A DNA stretch of 64,000 nucleotides from assembly GCA_004194705.1 (NCBI GenBank), contig SADC01000003.1:186001-250000 (forward strand). Direction: 5' to 3'. The stretch is from Ditylenchus dipsaci. Its lineage: Eukaryota > Nematoda > Chromadorea > Rhabditida > Anguinidae. Both the position numbers and the translations under genes were made by a program. Every line of letters begins with the position of its first letter. Position 1 is the stretch's first letter. The notes below the pieces were generated by a model, which searched no databases, was not told the DNA's origin, and saw nothing but the letters and a program-made list of their open reading frames with translations. Below, piece by piece: positions 25,101-40,100 of the stretch.

Positions 25101-28100
25101 ACAGTCTCTTCACTAGTTGCTTTATCCACTTGCTTAGGCTCTTCCTGATGCTGCTTTTGAGCAGCTGGTGCAGCTTCTGCACTGCTGGCCACCATAACTC
25201 CAATAGCTTGAGTGGGTTGCGAGTCAGGTGAGTAGCTGTTTGCAGACTCGAACACGTCTTTTTGGAAGTGGGTAGTAGTTGTGTGTTTGACTGGAGCAGT
25301 TGTAGCCCATTGGACATCGAACTTCAAAATTAACATTATTATTCACATTCAAATCAGTTTTTCATTTTTTGGAAGATGATTAAATCTCCCCACTTTTAGC
25401 TGAAATGTCTCCACTTTTGTTAAAAAAAATTTTCTCTGAGCTTAATTGAATTTCAACGAATGCAGAGAGATTTTGACAAAAGTGGAAACTTTTTAGCCAA
25501 AAGCGGAGATTTTTTCAGATTTTTTTTTTTGAATTACATATCTGTAACATGTAAAAATTTAGTCGAGTCTCGAATTAGCGCACCCTAGGAACAATTTTGG
25601 GAATAGCGCACCTCTAAATTCGATTTAGTTGGTCGTCCATGAAATTATATAGCGCACCCCTAAGCGCGGTCCCGTCTCATTCGAACTGCTTGCTTCAAAC
25701 AGTTTGAAGGAGTATAAATAGTGCCAATAAATTCCAAAAAAAATACCTCATCATCGGCAGCCTCTCCAAATGACTGAATTTGTTGGAAAACTTCTTTGGC
25801 AAAAGCTGATTGGGCATCCCTTTCTTCTTTCTCAGCTTGCAAAGCTGTGGCATAGGAAGATAGGGGCGCTGAAGGGCTTCTATGACTTGGTCAGGGTAGT
25901 CTTGGTCATCTTCATCCTCCGAGCTGGGGGAGTTGCATTGTCAGAGTCCTCGTCTGATGCGGCAGCACTCGATGCCTTCTTGTCTTTGACTACAGTCAAT
26001 ACAATTTCAGGTGGCTGCGGTTTGATCACTGGTTTGGATTGAGAGATAGTTTTTATAGGGGTGGAGTTGGCTGAGGAAACGATGGTGGTGGGAGAGGTAA
26101 TTTCCTCCATCTCTATCTCGTAAGAATGGTTGGTGGACTGGAGGGCAGAAGGGACTGGTCGCTGTAGACCTTGCAAAGTACGTCATTGGAAATTTGTGAA
26201 GCTGAACCATTCAGAACATCATCTGAAAACGAAACTGGAATTTCTTTCCATCAACACTAAGGAAACACCACTTAACCTTATTGTGATTCTCAAATAATAT
26301 CGTCAGATACCCCCAGATACCCGATAAGCGGTAAAATGTACATGGTATCAGTGAGGATTAAGTGGTTATCTGGTGGTTACCCTACCCTCTTTAGCTTGTA
26401 AGACAGTTTTTAAGGTGCCGGCCAGTTGATTACCTACCTAAATCTGTTTCAAATAATCTTAGAATCGTCTATATAACCATCACTTGATTTCCTTCTTGCC
26501 TTTCAGCTTGCTAATTTAAGACAAACAGAAAGGTGATAAGAAAACAGTGACTTCCGAAAAAGTCTCCAACCCTAAAAGCGTCCTATACCCATCTAAGCTT
26601 CAAGATTACCTTGACTTTTGACGCCAACTGGAGTAGCGTTCTCCCAACAGCCTCTAACAGTGTCCACATTGATTTCTGGCTCACCCTGTTTGCTATCTTC
26701 TAACTGTGGTTCATTCTCCGAAAAATCGGTGGTCCACATCTTCATGGTTGTTCTGTTGGACTCCCAGTTGTCTGGCACCTAAATCAACATTTATTACTTT
26801 ATAGTAATGTCAATTTTGATAATTCGGATGTCGTAATCTTTAAAATGGGGGCGGGGGAAGGTGTACCTCTTTTCCGTATCTGGGCCTGCATTGAAATCGT
26901 TTAAATTCAAATTGAGCCCCATTTATAGGTTGCGATCCTGGAAATGTTTCCAATCGATTCGTCAGTATTTTTCAGGCTGAATTTTTCACTTATTTAAAAA
27001 TCATGTTTAAATGACTTTTAAGTGACTTTTATGTGCTTAAAACGATAAGAAAATTATTTTGTGACACTTTTCCACATAAAAAATTGATTTTTTGAAAAAA
27101 AATTTTTGACCAAAATATGACTTTTACCTTGGGGACCAAGGTAAATAACCTTGTATTAAGGTATTCTACCCCGTTTTGGTCACTGGAGCTGGGCAAAGAG
27201 AGCCACTATATGCATTTTTAATCAAGAGTCTGACTCAGAATTATGTCTAAGGTAAGTGAGTGCGCGCATCTCTAACCAACCAAGCCCCTGCGCCCCTTCG
27301 GGGAGCAGGGGGCTTGGTTGCTTGGAGTTGAGATGCGCACACCCACATACCTTAGACGCAAATCACTCGAAAGTGACTCTGGATGCATAAAAATGGGACC
27401 TTATGTACTTTGGGGGGGGCACCGATTTTTTCACCAAAATTTTTACGTTTTATATAGTGATCAAGTTAATTATGGTGATTTAATTGACCATGATCACTTT
27501 AATCAACATTTTTCTATGGTCACTAAGAGACGGTTAACATAATTATTATGATTATTAGAATCAACATGTAAAAATTGAAGGAAAACCGAGGTGAAAAAAT
27601 CGGTGCCCCCCCCCCCAAAGTACATAAGGTCCTAAAAATGTATGCATACCAGAGTTTCTTTATGCGGTAGGCCCCAGTTAACAAAACTATGTTCAAATTC
27701 CATTTTTTCAGTGACTTAGGGGTATTCAAGTACCCTTTTCTGGTGGTTTACCTTGGTCCCCCAAGTCAAAAAGCAGCTTTTGGTCAAAAAATTTTTTTTT
27801 AAAAAATCGTTTTTTTATGTGGAAAAGTGTCACAAAATGACTTTCTTATCGTTTTAATCACATAAAAGTTACTTAAGAGTAATTTAAACATGATTTTCCA
27901 ATAAGTGAAAAATGCGCTCGAAAAGGCTCGAATTCAAAAACTGGAAAAGGGGGCAAAAGTACCTACTCCGAAATGACTATCGACTTCAGCATCCGACTTT
28001 CTATCTCCATACCATTAAATGACTATAAATGAATAAAGCTTGCCTTGTATTCATGTTGTGGCTGCATCCAAAGATCTTCCTCCTCCTCTACTGCATCCAC

Positions 28101-31100
28101 TTCTGCCATATTGTCACCACTACTTAAAAGGCTTGGTTCATGAGGAGTTATGGAAATCTTCTGTCATCCTGTGAGTCAACCAGGTCAGTTTGATCTTGCT
28201 TTCCGTGCCAGATGTCTCATTAGGCGCAGCGTCGTCGTAGTCAAAGCTAGGATGGCCATATTTCTCCATGATATTGCTGTAATCTGGCTCTTCTTCATGT
28301 GAACTGTAAGATCTTTGTCTCATGATTTGCTGCACTACTTCAGCTTCTTCTTCCTCTTCTTCCAGTTCTTGTTGAGCAGCAAAGAACGCAACTGCGGGGA
28401 ACTTTCCACATTAGCTTTCTGCTCAATTGGTGGTGATGAGTGGCTGGGCTGCTCAGTTTTGCTTGTTGTTGCCTGCCCTTGTAGCTGTTCAGGTAGTGTA
28501 GAGAGCATTGTATTCCTTTCCAAAGACAGTTTACGGGTCTTGCTGCCATTTTTGTCATTAAGTTGTTCATGGATGATCACTAAAAAAATTTGAACTTATT
28601 TGTTCAGTATGTTTCACAGTGTAATATTATTCTTTGAGTTTTTTACTGTTTTTATTAGGTAATATTCTATCTAATAGAGCAAATCTCGCCCGAATTCAAA
28701 ATCATGCTTTCGGTATTTTTATCTAATTTTTTTAATGACCTTTGGGCAGTTTACCACTCACAGGTTCACCGTGCTCTTCTCTTTCAGGACCATTGTTACG
28801 GCCACGAGTTTCGTATGTCTGAATTGGCGGAGGACAGCTTTTTACTCCGAAAATGAACAAAAATAATAGTTTTCAAATTTTCGAAAAAATTGACTTCAGA
28901 TCATTAAAGTAAGATGGTTTCAGAGTATTTTAGGGTCATTTTTAGGTGATTTATAATTCTAGGCTAAATTAAGGTCTAGGCTTAGACAAGGCTAGACATA
29001 TTTAGACGTATGTTAGGGCGTTCTCAAACATGTTTCCCTAGCTACATAAAAGTAATAAAAACGTGTTTGAGCGCGTCCTAACATGCGTTGGCATACCCTT
29101 ACTTAAGTCTAAAAATACAAAATTAGTCGAAAATACCCCGAAAAGAACATCCACCAATGAGAACTTGAAGTCAAGAATTTTTGAGAAAAGTAAACATTTT
29201 AAATCAGAAACTGTTTAAATATATTTCTTTTCAGCCCCGTTCTAATGACTGAGAACAAATCTCCTGTTTTAACGCGGGAAGGGATGTAAACTTTGTCGTT
29301 CATGAAAAAATTTGGTTCCGGGTAAACTCGGCACCGGAAAACTCAGAGTCGAAAAAACTCGTTCCCAACCACATATTCACATGTTCTCATTCACTTGCAA
29401 TGTGGAGTGTGCTGGTCTTTGGCCGCGAAGCGTAGAAACACACCCTTTTGTCTTATTTCTTAGCCGCTGGTGTCAAAATTTATCCAGTGCCGAGTTTACC
29501 CTACTTAAAAAAATTCTGTTGGTGTCATTTTGTAGCTAAGTTTCAAGGCTACACGATGGCATTTTTTCAGCCACAAACCTCTGAAAAAACTTTGATAAAA
29601 ATACGTTTACTCTCACTCTGCCTTTCACTCTGCCATTCACTCATTAGAATGAATGGCAGAGTGAAAGGCACAGTGAGAGTATCGCATTTTTTTCAAGACT
29701 TTTTCAGAGATTTATGGCTGGAAAATTTTTATTGGCTAGCCCTGAATCTTAGCTACGTGACCAAAATGTGACCAAAAAACTACGTGACGAAAAAAACTAT
29801 GTGACCAAAAGAGCAAAAAATTCAATGACGAAAAAAATTTACAGCCTTTCCCGCGTCAAAAACTTGAGATTGACTCTCAGCCATTGGATACAATGCTTTA
29901 CCTTGTTGAGCAGAAAAAAGTATTTCAGGGCATGTTTTTTGGTCATTTTTCGATAACGGCAGAAGTACTGGATCTAGTTTTAGTTGTCTTTTATCGTAGC
30001 CTTTACTTTGACGATTTACCGCAAAATTACTTTTGCAAAGACAAAGATCATTTCAACATGCTTTCCATTTTAAGAAATTGAAGTTTAGCTTTGTGGTGAG
30101 ACTCATTTCATTTGGTGTTTCACTAAAAGACTACTACTGCCCCCTTGCTGGCTTTATTTATTTATGGGGAGGAGAGTGGCCCCTAATTCCTATTGACAGC
30201 CTCCAGCATTTTAGCACCATGGAGAGAGTTGGGCCGTGAAACAATTGTATTCCCCTGGGAAAATTCTCACACATAAACAATGCACTTTGCTAATACTGGC
30301 TTAGGGTACTGCTGGTCATGACAGCAAATTGTAAACTTTTCGACTTAAATCAACAAAATGGGATAAATTTGCATTTATAAAAAAGAATATTTTGTTTTTA
30401 GTCTTGACAGTTAGAGTGTCGAGTCAGAACCAAGAGCGAAATGGGAAAATATACAAGAAACGCCATTCTCTGTTCTCTGAAAATTCGAGATCTCGCCCGA
30501 GAAACCAAGAAAGTCAAAAGGCTACTTGAGTTAACTCTTAATATAATGTAGCCCTTAAATTTCACCCCCAGCTAAATCCAACGTTTGGAAGGAATTTTTA
30601 TGCGAAGTTCTGTTTTATTTTCAAGGGAATAATCCAACTTAAAGTTTTTCAAGAATCGCGCCAAAAAGTGACCCGCAGAAGCGAGAAAATCAAAATTTCT
30701 GAGACGATAAACCGAAAATTCTAGGATGAAATGGTATTTATAACAAACCATTCTACTTTTATTTTCTTGATTTTCTAAATAAAAAGTAAGGCTGCTTACC
30801 AGCCTCATTTTCTACCACTTCCTTTGTAGGTGGCACAAACTGTGCTACTGAATTAGCAAAACCAGGGTCATCTTGTTCCTCGGCCATCCTCATCACCCTT
30901 AATATCTGCTCTTGTTCTTCAATCGACAACTCTCCCAAGCCCTGTCCGAACACATCTTCGGTGGATTGTCTTTTAGAAGTGTTTGTAAGCTCAGAAACAA
31001 AATTAGGTTGTGCTGACAGATTTATAGAACTCGCTGCTTTCCTAAAAAGCTTGGTATCAATAAAAAAGAGATTTTTGAGAACTTTGCATACTCCTATATT

Positions 31101-34100
31101 TAGAATGCTTTTAATACCTACGAGCATACTTGCACAGCCAAAAAAATCGGCGCCGGCCGCCGGAAATCGGCGCCGGGCGCCTTGTCAACCAAGAAAATCG
31201 GCGCCGGGCGCTGTTTACAAAAAAGTTGGCGCCGGCGCGAAAAATATGAAAAATTGGCGCCGCGCGCCAAGTAAAAACACAAGAAAAGTAGCTATGCAAA
31301 TTATTTATTTCAAATATTTTACACGTCAATCAATTCGCTATTATAAGTCAAAATGCTCTTGCTTTTTAAAGTACGTGTCCTGTAAATCCAAAATAGACTC
31401 TAATTTCGATTAATTTTTATTTAAATTTAACTCTGCGAAATCTGAAATTTTTTGAGAGAACTAAAGTTGTATGTGTCATAAAAGCTGAAAAGGCCAAGAA
31501 AATCAGTACAAAACACAGTTTAAAAAGCCTACTTCTATAATTTAAAAAGTTATGAAAAAGCACTGAAAAAGGGCGCCGTGCGCCGGCGCCCGACTGCGCA
31601 ATTTTCAAAATCGGCACCCCAATTTTTCAAAATTTTACGGGCACACACCAGCGCCGGCGCCCGTGCAAGTATGCCTACGAGCACTTTTCTCATCTTGAAA
31701 AAAATTCTAGGTGGAAATATGAAAGACGGTACTTTTTCTGCCCGCTAAAATATTTTTTTCTGCCCGCTAAAATACTTTTTTCTGCCGCTAATTACTTTTT
31801 TTGCCCGCAAATGTTGTTTTCTAATATGATCATGGTTATTCAGGTGATCATGTCAACCATAATCATCTTAATCACCATGATCATATTAAGAAACAACAGG
31901 GGGACCAAGCTGTTCTTTGCAAAAAAAGGGGGCTAAGGCAAAAAGTGGAAACGGATTCTCCAGTAGCGCCGAGCGGAACGAACGAAAAAAAATATGCGGG
32001 CAAAAAAAAGTAATTTGCGGGCATAAAAAAGTACCGTCCAATATGAAAAGTTAACTTACACAAAAAAATGTTTGCAAGATATTTTACCCCCTTGGTGCTA
32101 GCAATTTAAAGCATTCTATTACAGCCAAACCTCGATATAACGCCACCCCCAAAAGTTCGTTCCCGCCTTGGGTGCGACACTTTTTTTAACCCAATTTTTG
32201 AAAACTTTTGCCAGTTTTGTTTTTACAGTCTGGTCGGAAATATCGTAAGGATTCCGATTTCGCCGATCCTTTTTCTGAAAATCCTGCAATTTCATCATTA
32301 AAAAGGCAAAAACTCGCTTATCCGGCACCTTTTTTGAAAAAAATGCCGGATTACCGGTTTTTTGCTTTTTTAGAGACAAAAATATTAGAAATCGGAATTC
32401 TGACGATATTTACGCAAAAGTTTTAAAAATCGGGCTGAAAAAGTGTCGAATCCAAAGCGGGAAAGAACTTTTGGTGGTGCTGGATAAATGAGGTTTGACT
32501 GTAATTTTTTAACTTTATTCACTTAAATGTGCTTTTCTTATGTATAAACTCGAGTGTTACGAAAAAAATTAAGAACTAAAATTTAATCACTAAATTGCTT
32601 ACAAAAAATGTTTTTACTGCTTTTTTCTAATGTCTTAAGACCAACTGAAAAATTTACGATCTTAAAGGTTTCCAAATAACCCCTACTGACTAAAAATGAA
32701 TTAACGCATAGTAAAATGAGTTAAAGACCTACTAATAAAAATTTTCCTTTTTTATGACCGAAAATTTAGAAAAACTAACACTGTAGCCAGATTGGAAGTC
32801 TCTTTGCCAATAATTTCCATTGTTTTGGAGACACTAATTTTTGCTGGAGTTGTGTCCGCAGCCGCCATGTCTAGTTCAGCACACTGCATTACGGCCATTA
32901 TCTTCATCTGTTCTTCTTCTGACAGACCCTCCAAACCAGGAGGTGCTACTAGGCTGGTCATCGAGGTATACGGAGAAGTTTGGTCAAACATACCTCCTCC
33001 AGCCATAGCCGACTGTGGTCTACTGTTTGTTGAAGGGCTCTGAAATAACTTTGACTTTTTTTGTTTATATTTACTTTGCCCTGTGTTTTATGTTCTTCAT
33101 TCATTCATTTTCATTTGAATATGGCCAACACATCCATCTCATTTGAATAAGCAAGAATGGATGGAGAATGGGGAGATGTGTCTTTATGGCGTGGCAGGAG
33201 AGACTAGTTCTGTTTTTATTTTTAATTCCCTGCAAAATAAAAAGGAGTAATCCTAGGAGTGAGCCTGCTGGGACACTGACTGTAATTAGTAGAGTAAATG
33301 AATGAAGGACACATAAAACCAATAGTATGGGCATTAGTCAAATGAATTCCCTTCTTAGAATCAAAGGTGGCTTGTTTAGGAGGCTATTTATAAGTTTTGT
33401 TTCATTTTTGTTGGAAGCTTTCAAAACATGTTTTGTAAAAGCATTTAAAATTAGCTAAAAATGTGCAGTTAAACTGTTTCCAAACTGAAAATTTCAAAAT
33501 AAAGTACATTTTGCCAAATAAAGTACAATTTGGTTATTTCCACAATTTGGTTATTGCCATTTTATCCAGTGCCTATTGAGACTTGAAAAACAAAAAATAA
33601 TTCTAAATTTTCAAAAAAGATCCGAATCTCTAACAGAATAATCCAGCAGCACGTTCAGCGCAGATTTTTGGTATTTTTATTGTTGATATTTGGTGTTTTC
33701 TTTTGAATTTTAATTTTATAAGCAAGCAAAGAGTGCCTCTAGCAATTCCTGTACTGAACCCTAATAAAACTCATATTTTGCTTTAAATTTCGATGCTGCC
33801 TACGATGACAGATGGCTGAATGATACAAACCTTCCTGTCTAAAATGAACCTTCGTTTTAACTGTAAAATAGTAACCCATGGGCTACTAGCAGAGGAAAAA
33901 TGCACACTGTTTTTGCTCACATGAAAACTTTTTTGTATCTCTAAAAAATAACCCTACTTTTAATTCATTTTTTTGTTCTTTCTCATAAATTTGTCAGCCA
34001 TTATATCGAAAGCAAAACAAACCGGCATGGAAGAGTTGACAGCTGAGGTAAGACCCATTTGAGGCAAAGATGTTGTGGAACCAGTTGTTGAGGCCGCTTG

Positions 34101-37100
34101 TGCCGCAGCTTTGGATGCTTTAGAGGCAGCTTCGGCAGCAGCAGCACCTGCCTGTTTGGCTCCTTTGAGGGCATCAGAAGCAAATTTGGATGCGAATCCA
34201 CCAAATCCACTTTTTCCTTTGCCTCCGCCAAACATACCGAATCCAATAGTCTTTGCAGCGGGCTGGCTAGCTGCTTCAGCAATATTCTGTGAAGAATCTG
34301 ATGAGTCTAGTTGGCCAATGGCATAAGGGGTTGGGTTCTTTCAGGTGATTGTAAGCCCAAGGTTTGTGTAGTTGGAGTGGCAAAAAATATATCCTTCTCT
34401 TGCACTGGTGTTGGAGAGGCTGGACTGAGGGCATCATGGGACGATGGAGTGGAATTACTGCCAGTCTCACTATAAAACATGGTTAAGTTGACTAACAAGG
34501 GAAATTTTTGAACCATACCTTTTGAACCCTTGATATTTTTATTTTTTATTACTAATTTTTGACGAAAAACAGATGTATGGACACTGCTGGGTTTTTCAGA
34601 TAGTATTTTAAATCTTTCACGAAACTCAACTTAAAGTGAAAAGGCTGTAAGTGGGAAACACCCATCGAATCATGTAAATCCACCTCAAATTTTCAAGACT
34701 CGTTGTTCTCGTAGTTTTCTTCAAGATTTTCAATTTTTTCTGCATTAGCAAGTAGCCCTACAATTCTAGTTTCTGATGAGCTTTTAACTGACTCGATATG
34801 ATCTGTAAAAGTAGAAGAACAATTGGTTTTGAAAAAAGTAGTTTCATACAAATAAAATTTTCACAATTTTTCAAAATCACATCAAGCCAATTAATAGCTC
34901 ATCCGAGGTTAAGGCATGTTCACAACAGGTCACTTGTTCACTTCGGGGGCCCCTTCTTTATTAACTGTAAACAGCTATAAAAAGTCAAATTTCGGTAAGG
35001 AAATTTTCTGCAAAAACTTCACTTTTTAGTAAGGTAAATGTCTTGAAAACAAGTTTTTGATCGTTTTTAGCGTATAAAAATAAATTAGGATACAGTCAAC
35101 CCTCGATTTAACGGCCTCCACCTCAGGTTCGTTCCCGCCTAGGGTCCGACAATTTTTTAACCCTGATTTTGAACTATTTTGCGAGTTGTCTTTGGCTAGT
35201 CCAGTTCAAAATATCGTAAGGATTTCGATTTTGCCGATCATTTTTCAAATAAAAAATAGTTTTGCCGAAAAGATCCGCGGGTACTCAATTTAACGGCCCT
35301 CTCATTTTAATAAGAAGGCCGTTAAATCGAGCACCCGCGGATCCTTTCGGCAAAAACCATATTTTATATGAAAAAGGATCGGCAAAATCGAAATTCTTAC
35401 GAAATTTCGGACTGGATCAGCCGAAGACAACTCGCAAAACAATTCGAAGATCGAACTAAAAAAGTGTCGGACCCTAGGCGGGAACGAACTTGAGGTAGGG
35501 GCCGTTAAATCGAGGGTTGACTGTACTTAAAAACACTTAATAATCACAGTTAATAATAATAAGGCGCCCCTGAAGTGCACAAGTGCCCACAATAGCGCTC
35601 AGACCCACACCCACACCCAAACTCTATTTGTGAACACTGAAAAATCCCACACCCACACTCGTCACTTTTGACTAGTTCAAATTTAATTGTGAATACGAGT
35701 GTGGATCTGGGTATGGTGCGGTTGTGGGGCGAGTGTGGGTGCGGAATTTTCGGATTATGTGAACGTAGCTTTAGAATCGTGAGGCTACATGCTAGTGCAA
35801 AAATTGAAATATTCAAGAAAGCTACGAAAACAATGAGTTTTAAATATTTGAGAAAGGGGTTTACATATTTTGAAGGGTATTTTCAGTTTTAACCACTGAA
35901 AAAGTTGATCAGGTAATGTATACCAGTGTGATCAATTATTTTCAAAAATACGTTAAATTTAAAAAATAAATAAAATAGGTCTTGATATTTTGAGACATAG
36001 GGTATAATCCATATTATGTTCCAAGCAAAGCAAAACACCAACCTGGAAGACTGCTCGAGAGGTGGAGAATATTCTCTTAGCTGCTCGAAACTTTCTTCCG
36101 ATTTTTTGCCTTCAGAAGTAGTAGTGTCAGAATGTTCTAATGGTTGGCACAAACCTGCTTCTGCTGCCGCCGAATCATTTCCATCAATAGTAAAAATATT
36201 TTCGGCCAATTCCTCCAAATGAGGTAATGAGCCGTGGGTATCGAACAAGCAGGGAGAGAATGAGACAGCAGGGATTGTGCAATAGGGACTGCTGGCTGCT
36301 CTGTCAGTCTCTCTGACAAAGGCAGGCTAGTGCTCTCAGGCTCTCTGGCCCAATCAATAGAGCGGGGTGGTGGTGTGCCACTCTCTTGTTCCATGCTCCC
36401 CCTCAGGTTGTTGGAAGCCAGTGGCACTATTGGAATAGCTGGGAGTATGAAGGGCATTTCCTGCTGCTCCCGATGCATCCCTTCCTGTTGGCTGCTACTG
36501 CTGTTGTTGTCATTTAAAGAAGTTAGAGGGAATATTGCCCACTCCACTTTGGCTCTTCAATTTCAGGCGGCTCTTGTTGTTTTTGGTGGTCGTGGTAGTA
36601 TTGGTGTAAAACGTCAACTGGAGTTAGTGACACTACTGCTGGCAATACTGGCTGAGGTGAAGACTGCTGAACTGTGATGGAAGTTATGCTTGCAGAACTC
36701 GATTTTTCAATTCGGATGTGTTCAGCTGTAAAAGAGATTGTCAATGTTAGAAAAAATAGTACAAAAATAAATGATTTGAACAGAAAAAAAAGTTGCATGG
36801 TTGAACTGCGGAAAAAACCATGATACGAGTATCGAGGTGTTTTTAGATGTTTGGAGTGTTGGCTGTCCTGCTTTTTGTGGGTCGCAGAGCTGGGGAGCCA
36901 GTTTCATAGGGAACTTGGGCACGCTCTACAAGACTGCCCGAAAAAAAGTCACATCGAAAAAACCCCAGGTCACAGTCAGTGTCCCTTCCTTGTTAGTGTA
37001 CACCTTTTTAGAATTAAGGTGTACACTAAAGCGGGATTCGCGGTTCTAGATATAAAAACTGTCGCGTTGATCAAAAACGACTGGCAAAATCGGAATCCCT

Positions 37101-40100
37101 GCGATATTTTGGACCAGGCTGATGAATCAGAATTTGAAAATTCTTTAAAATTTAAGTAAAAAAGTGTCGGACTCTAGGCGGGAACGAACTTTTGGGTGTA
37201 CACAAAAGCGGTACTAAACTGTACTAATTTACCTATGTAACATAAGAAAAAATTAAAACCCACATTGTTTATGTTCAACGCTCATTTCTTGCTGGAGGGA
37301 CTCATTCATCCTGTCTAACTCTTCTTTAAACCAGGAGATATCTTCTGCTACCAGTCTGGCACTTTCTGCTACATCTTCCTTTAATCTGGCAGCAGCTCTT
37401 AACTCTTCTATACCACAACCATCTGATGTACCCGAATCTAGTGACTCCTTCTTACTGACGTCTTCTTGCAAGCCTTGACTCCAGAACTCCGGGGAAAGGG
37501 CGTGTAAGTTGCAGTGGACTCCATCTTGGCCATCTCCTCCACCCTTTGGATGTGTTCCAATTCAGCCTCTGAAAATTCCACTCCCGAATCTGTTTCAGTA
37601 GATGAAGAGGTCATGTTCATTTGCTCTTTCCTGGCTGGTTCTTCCTTTAAGCCCAATTCTTTGACAGTTTTTCCAATGGCTGATTTCAAGCTACTCGACA
37701 GGTTGACTGCTTTAAACCTGGCTGCAAAGCCACTTTGTTCTAACTCTTTTTCGGGTGCCACTTCAACTAAATCAGTCAACAAAGGTGTAGGTTGCCAGAA
37801 CTTTTGAGAAGGAAGGTCTCTGTCCCACTGCTCAGCCATTTCAGCCATTTTTTGGATATGCTCCAATTCTTCTTTAGTTAATTTTACCTGCTCTGGAGGC
37901 CGCTGCTCTGGTTCTACAGCAACGATTTCTTCGGTAACTTCAGTTATAGCTATAACTTCTTGTTCTGCCTGAGGTTGCTGATCCATTTCAGACTCGCTTG
38001 AACTAAGTGAAACATCTTGATCGTTGGATGCATATGCCACTTCTTCTTCTATTTCCGCTTCTTGTGGTTGTTCCGGTTGAGGTGTTTTGAGGATATCATT
38101 AGCAGTAGTTATATTTGCACTAACTGTGCCACTTACCACTTTTGTGAGTGCAGTCTTCATTGAGCGGAATCCACCAAAGAGAGAGCCAGTAGTGATTGGG
38201 CTTGCTTTGGCTTCAATCTTTTCTACTACTTTCTGGTTAGTAGCATGCTTCAGAGTCTGTTCTGCCAGTGCATTTACTCTGGCGATGTAGTCTAATTCGT
38301 CTTGAGTGACAACTTGATTGGAAAGATCAACCTTTGGTTGCCACTGCTGCTGATCTGTGTCAATAGATGGGAGACGCCGAATGGGCGAGTTCCGCCGACT
38401 GGTCTCGCTAGCACCAGACATTGTTCTACTGAGCACATAAGGAGCTTCTCTCCTCTCAGCCTTCTGAATTACTTTTTCTATGTGCTGGCGTTCTTCTTCC
38501 TCAAGGTCAACCATTTCTGGAAGACTGTGCATAGCTGATGAGCTCCTGAAATCAAAACTTTTAGAAAATTACCCCTATTTACCGTATTCTCTGTATTATG
38601 TCCTCCGGGCGAGTTATTATTCAATCTCAAAAAAGTGCGAAAATTTTGAGGACGATTTTTGAGATTTTTGGGTGCTCAACCAAAATCTGAAAAGTGGATA
38701 AGGAAAACTCGTGATAATTAAGAAAACGCGAAAAACAGATTTGCCAAATATTTTGTCTATACTGAGATATCAGGTCCATTTAGGGGGAGAGTTATTAGCG
38801 AGGGGAGACTTATTACAGAAAATACGTACTCTGATAAACTCCCCCTTCCTAAATTAAAAAAAACGTCCTTGTGGCATTGCAATTCGGACCCATTTTCTGA
38901 AGACTTCTCATAATCAATTTACCACTCATTATGTAGGTCTCTCACTAGCTACAAAATGGATGTAACTTGCCTGAGAGAAGTTCTCAAACAGGGATGCCAA
39001 GAACATGGTTTTGAATGCAAGGGTGCCGTCCGTTAGAGTAAATAGGGTAATGAACAAACCTTCTGGACTGCTCTGGAGTAGGTTGAGTGTGCAGTCCTAG
39101 GTTTGAGGTTTGACTGCTAGAAGCTGCCAAGACTTTGAATATATGATCTCGCTCTTCCTGGCTCAGTCCATCCAGTGCATCACTGGGTATTTTAGGGTGG
39201 AGTCTGTGAATTGATTCCCAACTGATGCAGTGTTGGAAGAACGACGCAGCAAATCCAAAATATCCACATTCTTAGCATCAGCAGACCATTTACGCTTGAT
39301 GTTAAAGGTGTCGTTGCGAAGAGAGGAGGAGGGACGCACTGATTGCTGAAGAAATGGCAAGGCAGACCGTGGCCTCTCTGTCGAACTTCTTCGCCGAAAC
39401 AGAGAGGTGAAAATATTCACTGTGCCAAGGCGGTCAGGCTCATCTTTGACCACATCCACTTGGTATTGGATCTCTTCTTTTGCAACCACCTCTTCGATTC
39501 TAAATTTTTTAAATTTTAATTACGCATCAAATTTTAAATTTGTCGCGAAAGAGGGAGGGGAAGTCCACTTGGATCAAAATTTTGTTTTTACGTTTTGGGG
39601 TTCCAAAACCTTTTTTCTGCACTGATTTGAACATTCTAAAGATGGTTTGACAATAGTAAAATTACGTTTTGACTGTATTTTTACAGTTTTCGTAAATCTT
39701 GCAAACGTAAATTTACTATTGTTACACTGTCTTTAAAATGCTCGAATTAGTGTAGAAAACGGGTTTCGGACCATCAAAACGTTAAATTTTTTTGATCTGA
39801 GTAGACAACCACTTGGTTTTGTTGGTAGATAGGACACCCAGATGATCCCAACAACATCCCCGTTCTGGCCTTCGGTATCTTCTTTTTTTTCGATGGCACT
39901 GGATCATACAGGTTCACTGGCGGACTTAATACGTGGTGAGATATATGTACAGTCGACGCTCCCAATAACATACACCCCAAAAGTTCGTTCCCGCCTAGGG
40001 TCCGACACTTTTTTAGCCCCATTTTTTCAAATTTTTCCTTTTCTGTTTTGACAGTCTGGTCGCAAATATCGCAAGGATTCCGAATTTGCCGATCATTTTC

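Noticed and set aside
30961..31413. Plus-strand 150-codon open frame with Arg/Ala-rich part
   Set aside because: The Arg/Ala-rich part is translated GGCGCC palindromes of a MITE, and the rest is antisense to a scaffold exon.
3753..39499. Scaffold gene as a decayed pseudogene
   Set aside because: Splice sites, phases and domain cores are kept throughout; the frame breaks are isolated single bases of one type, which fits sequence error better than decay.
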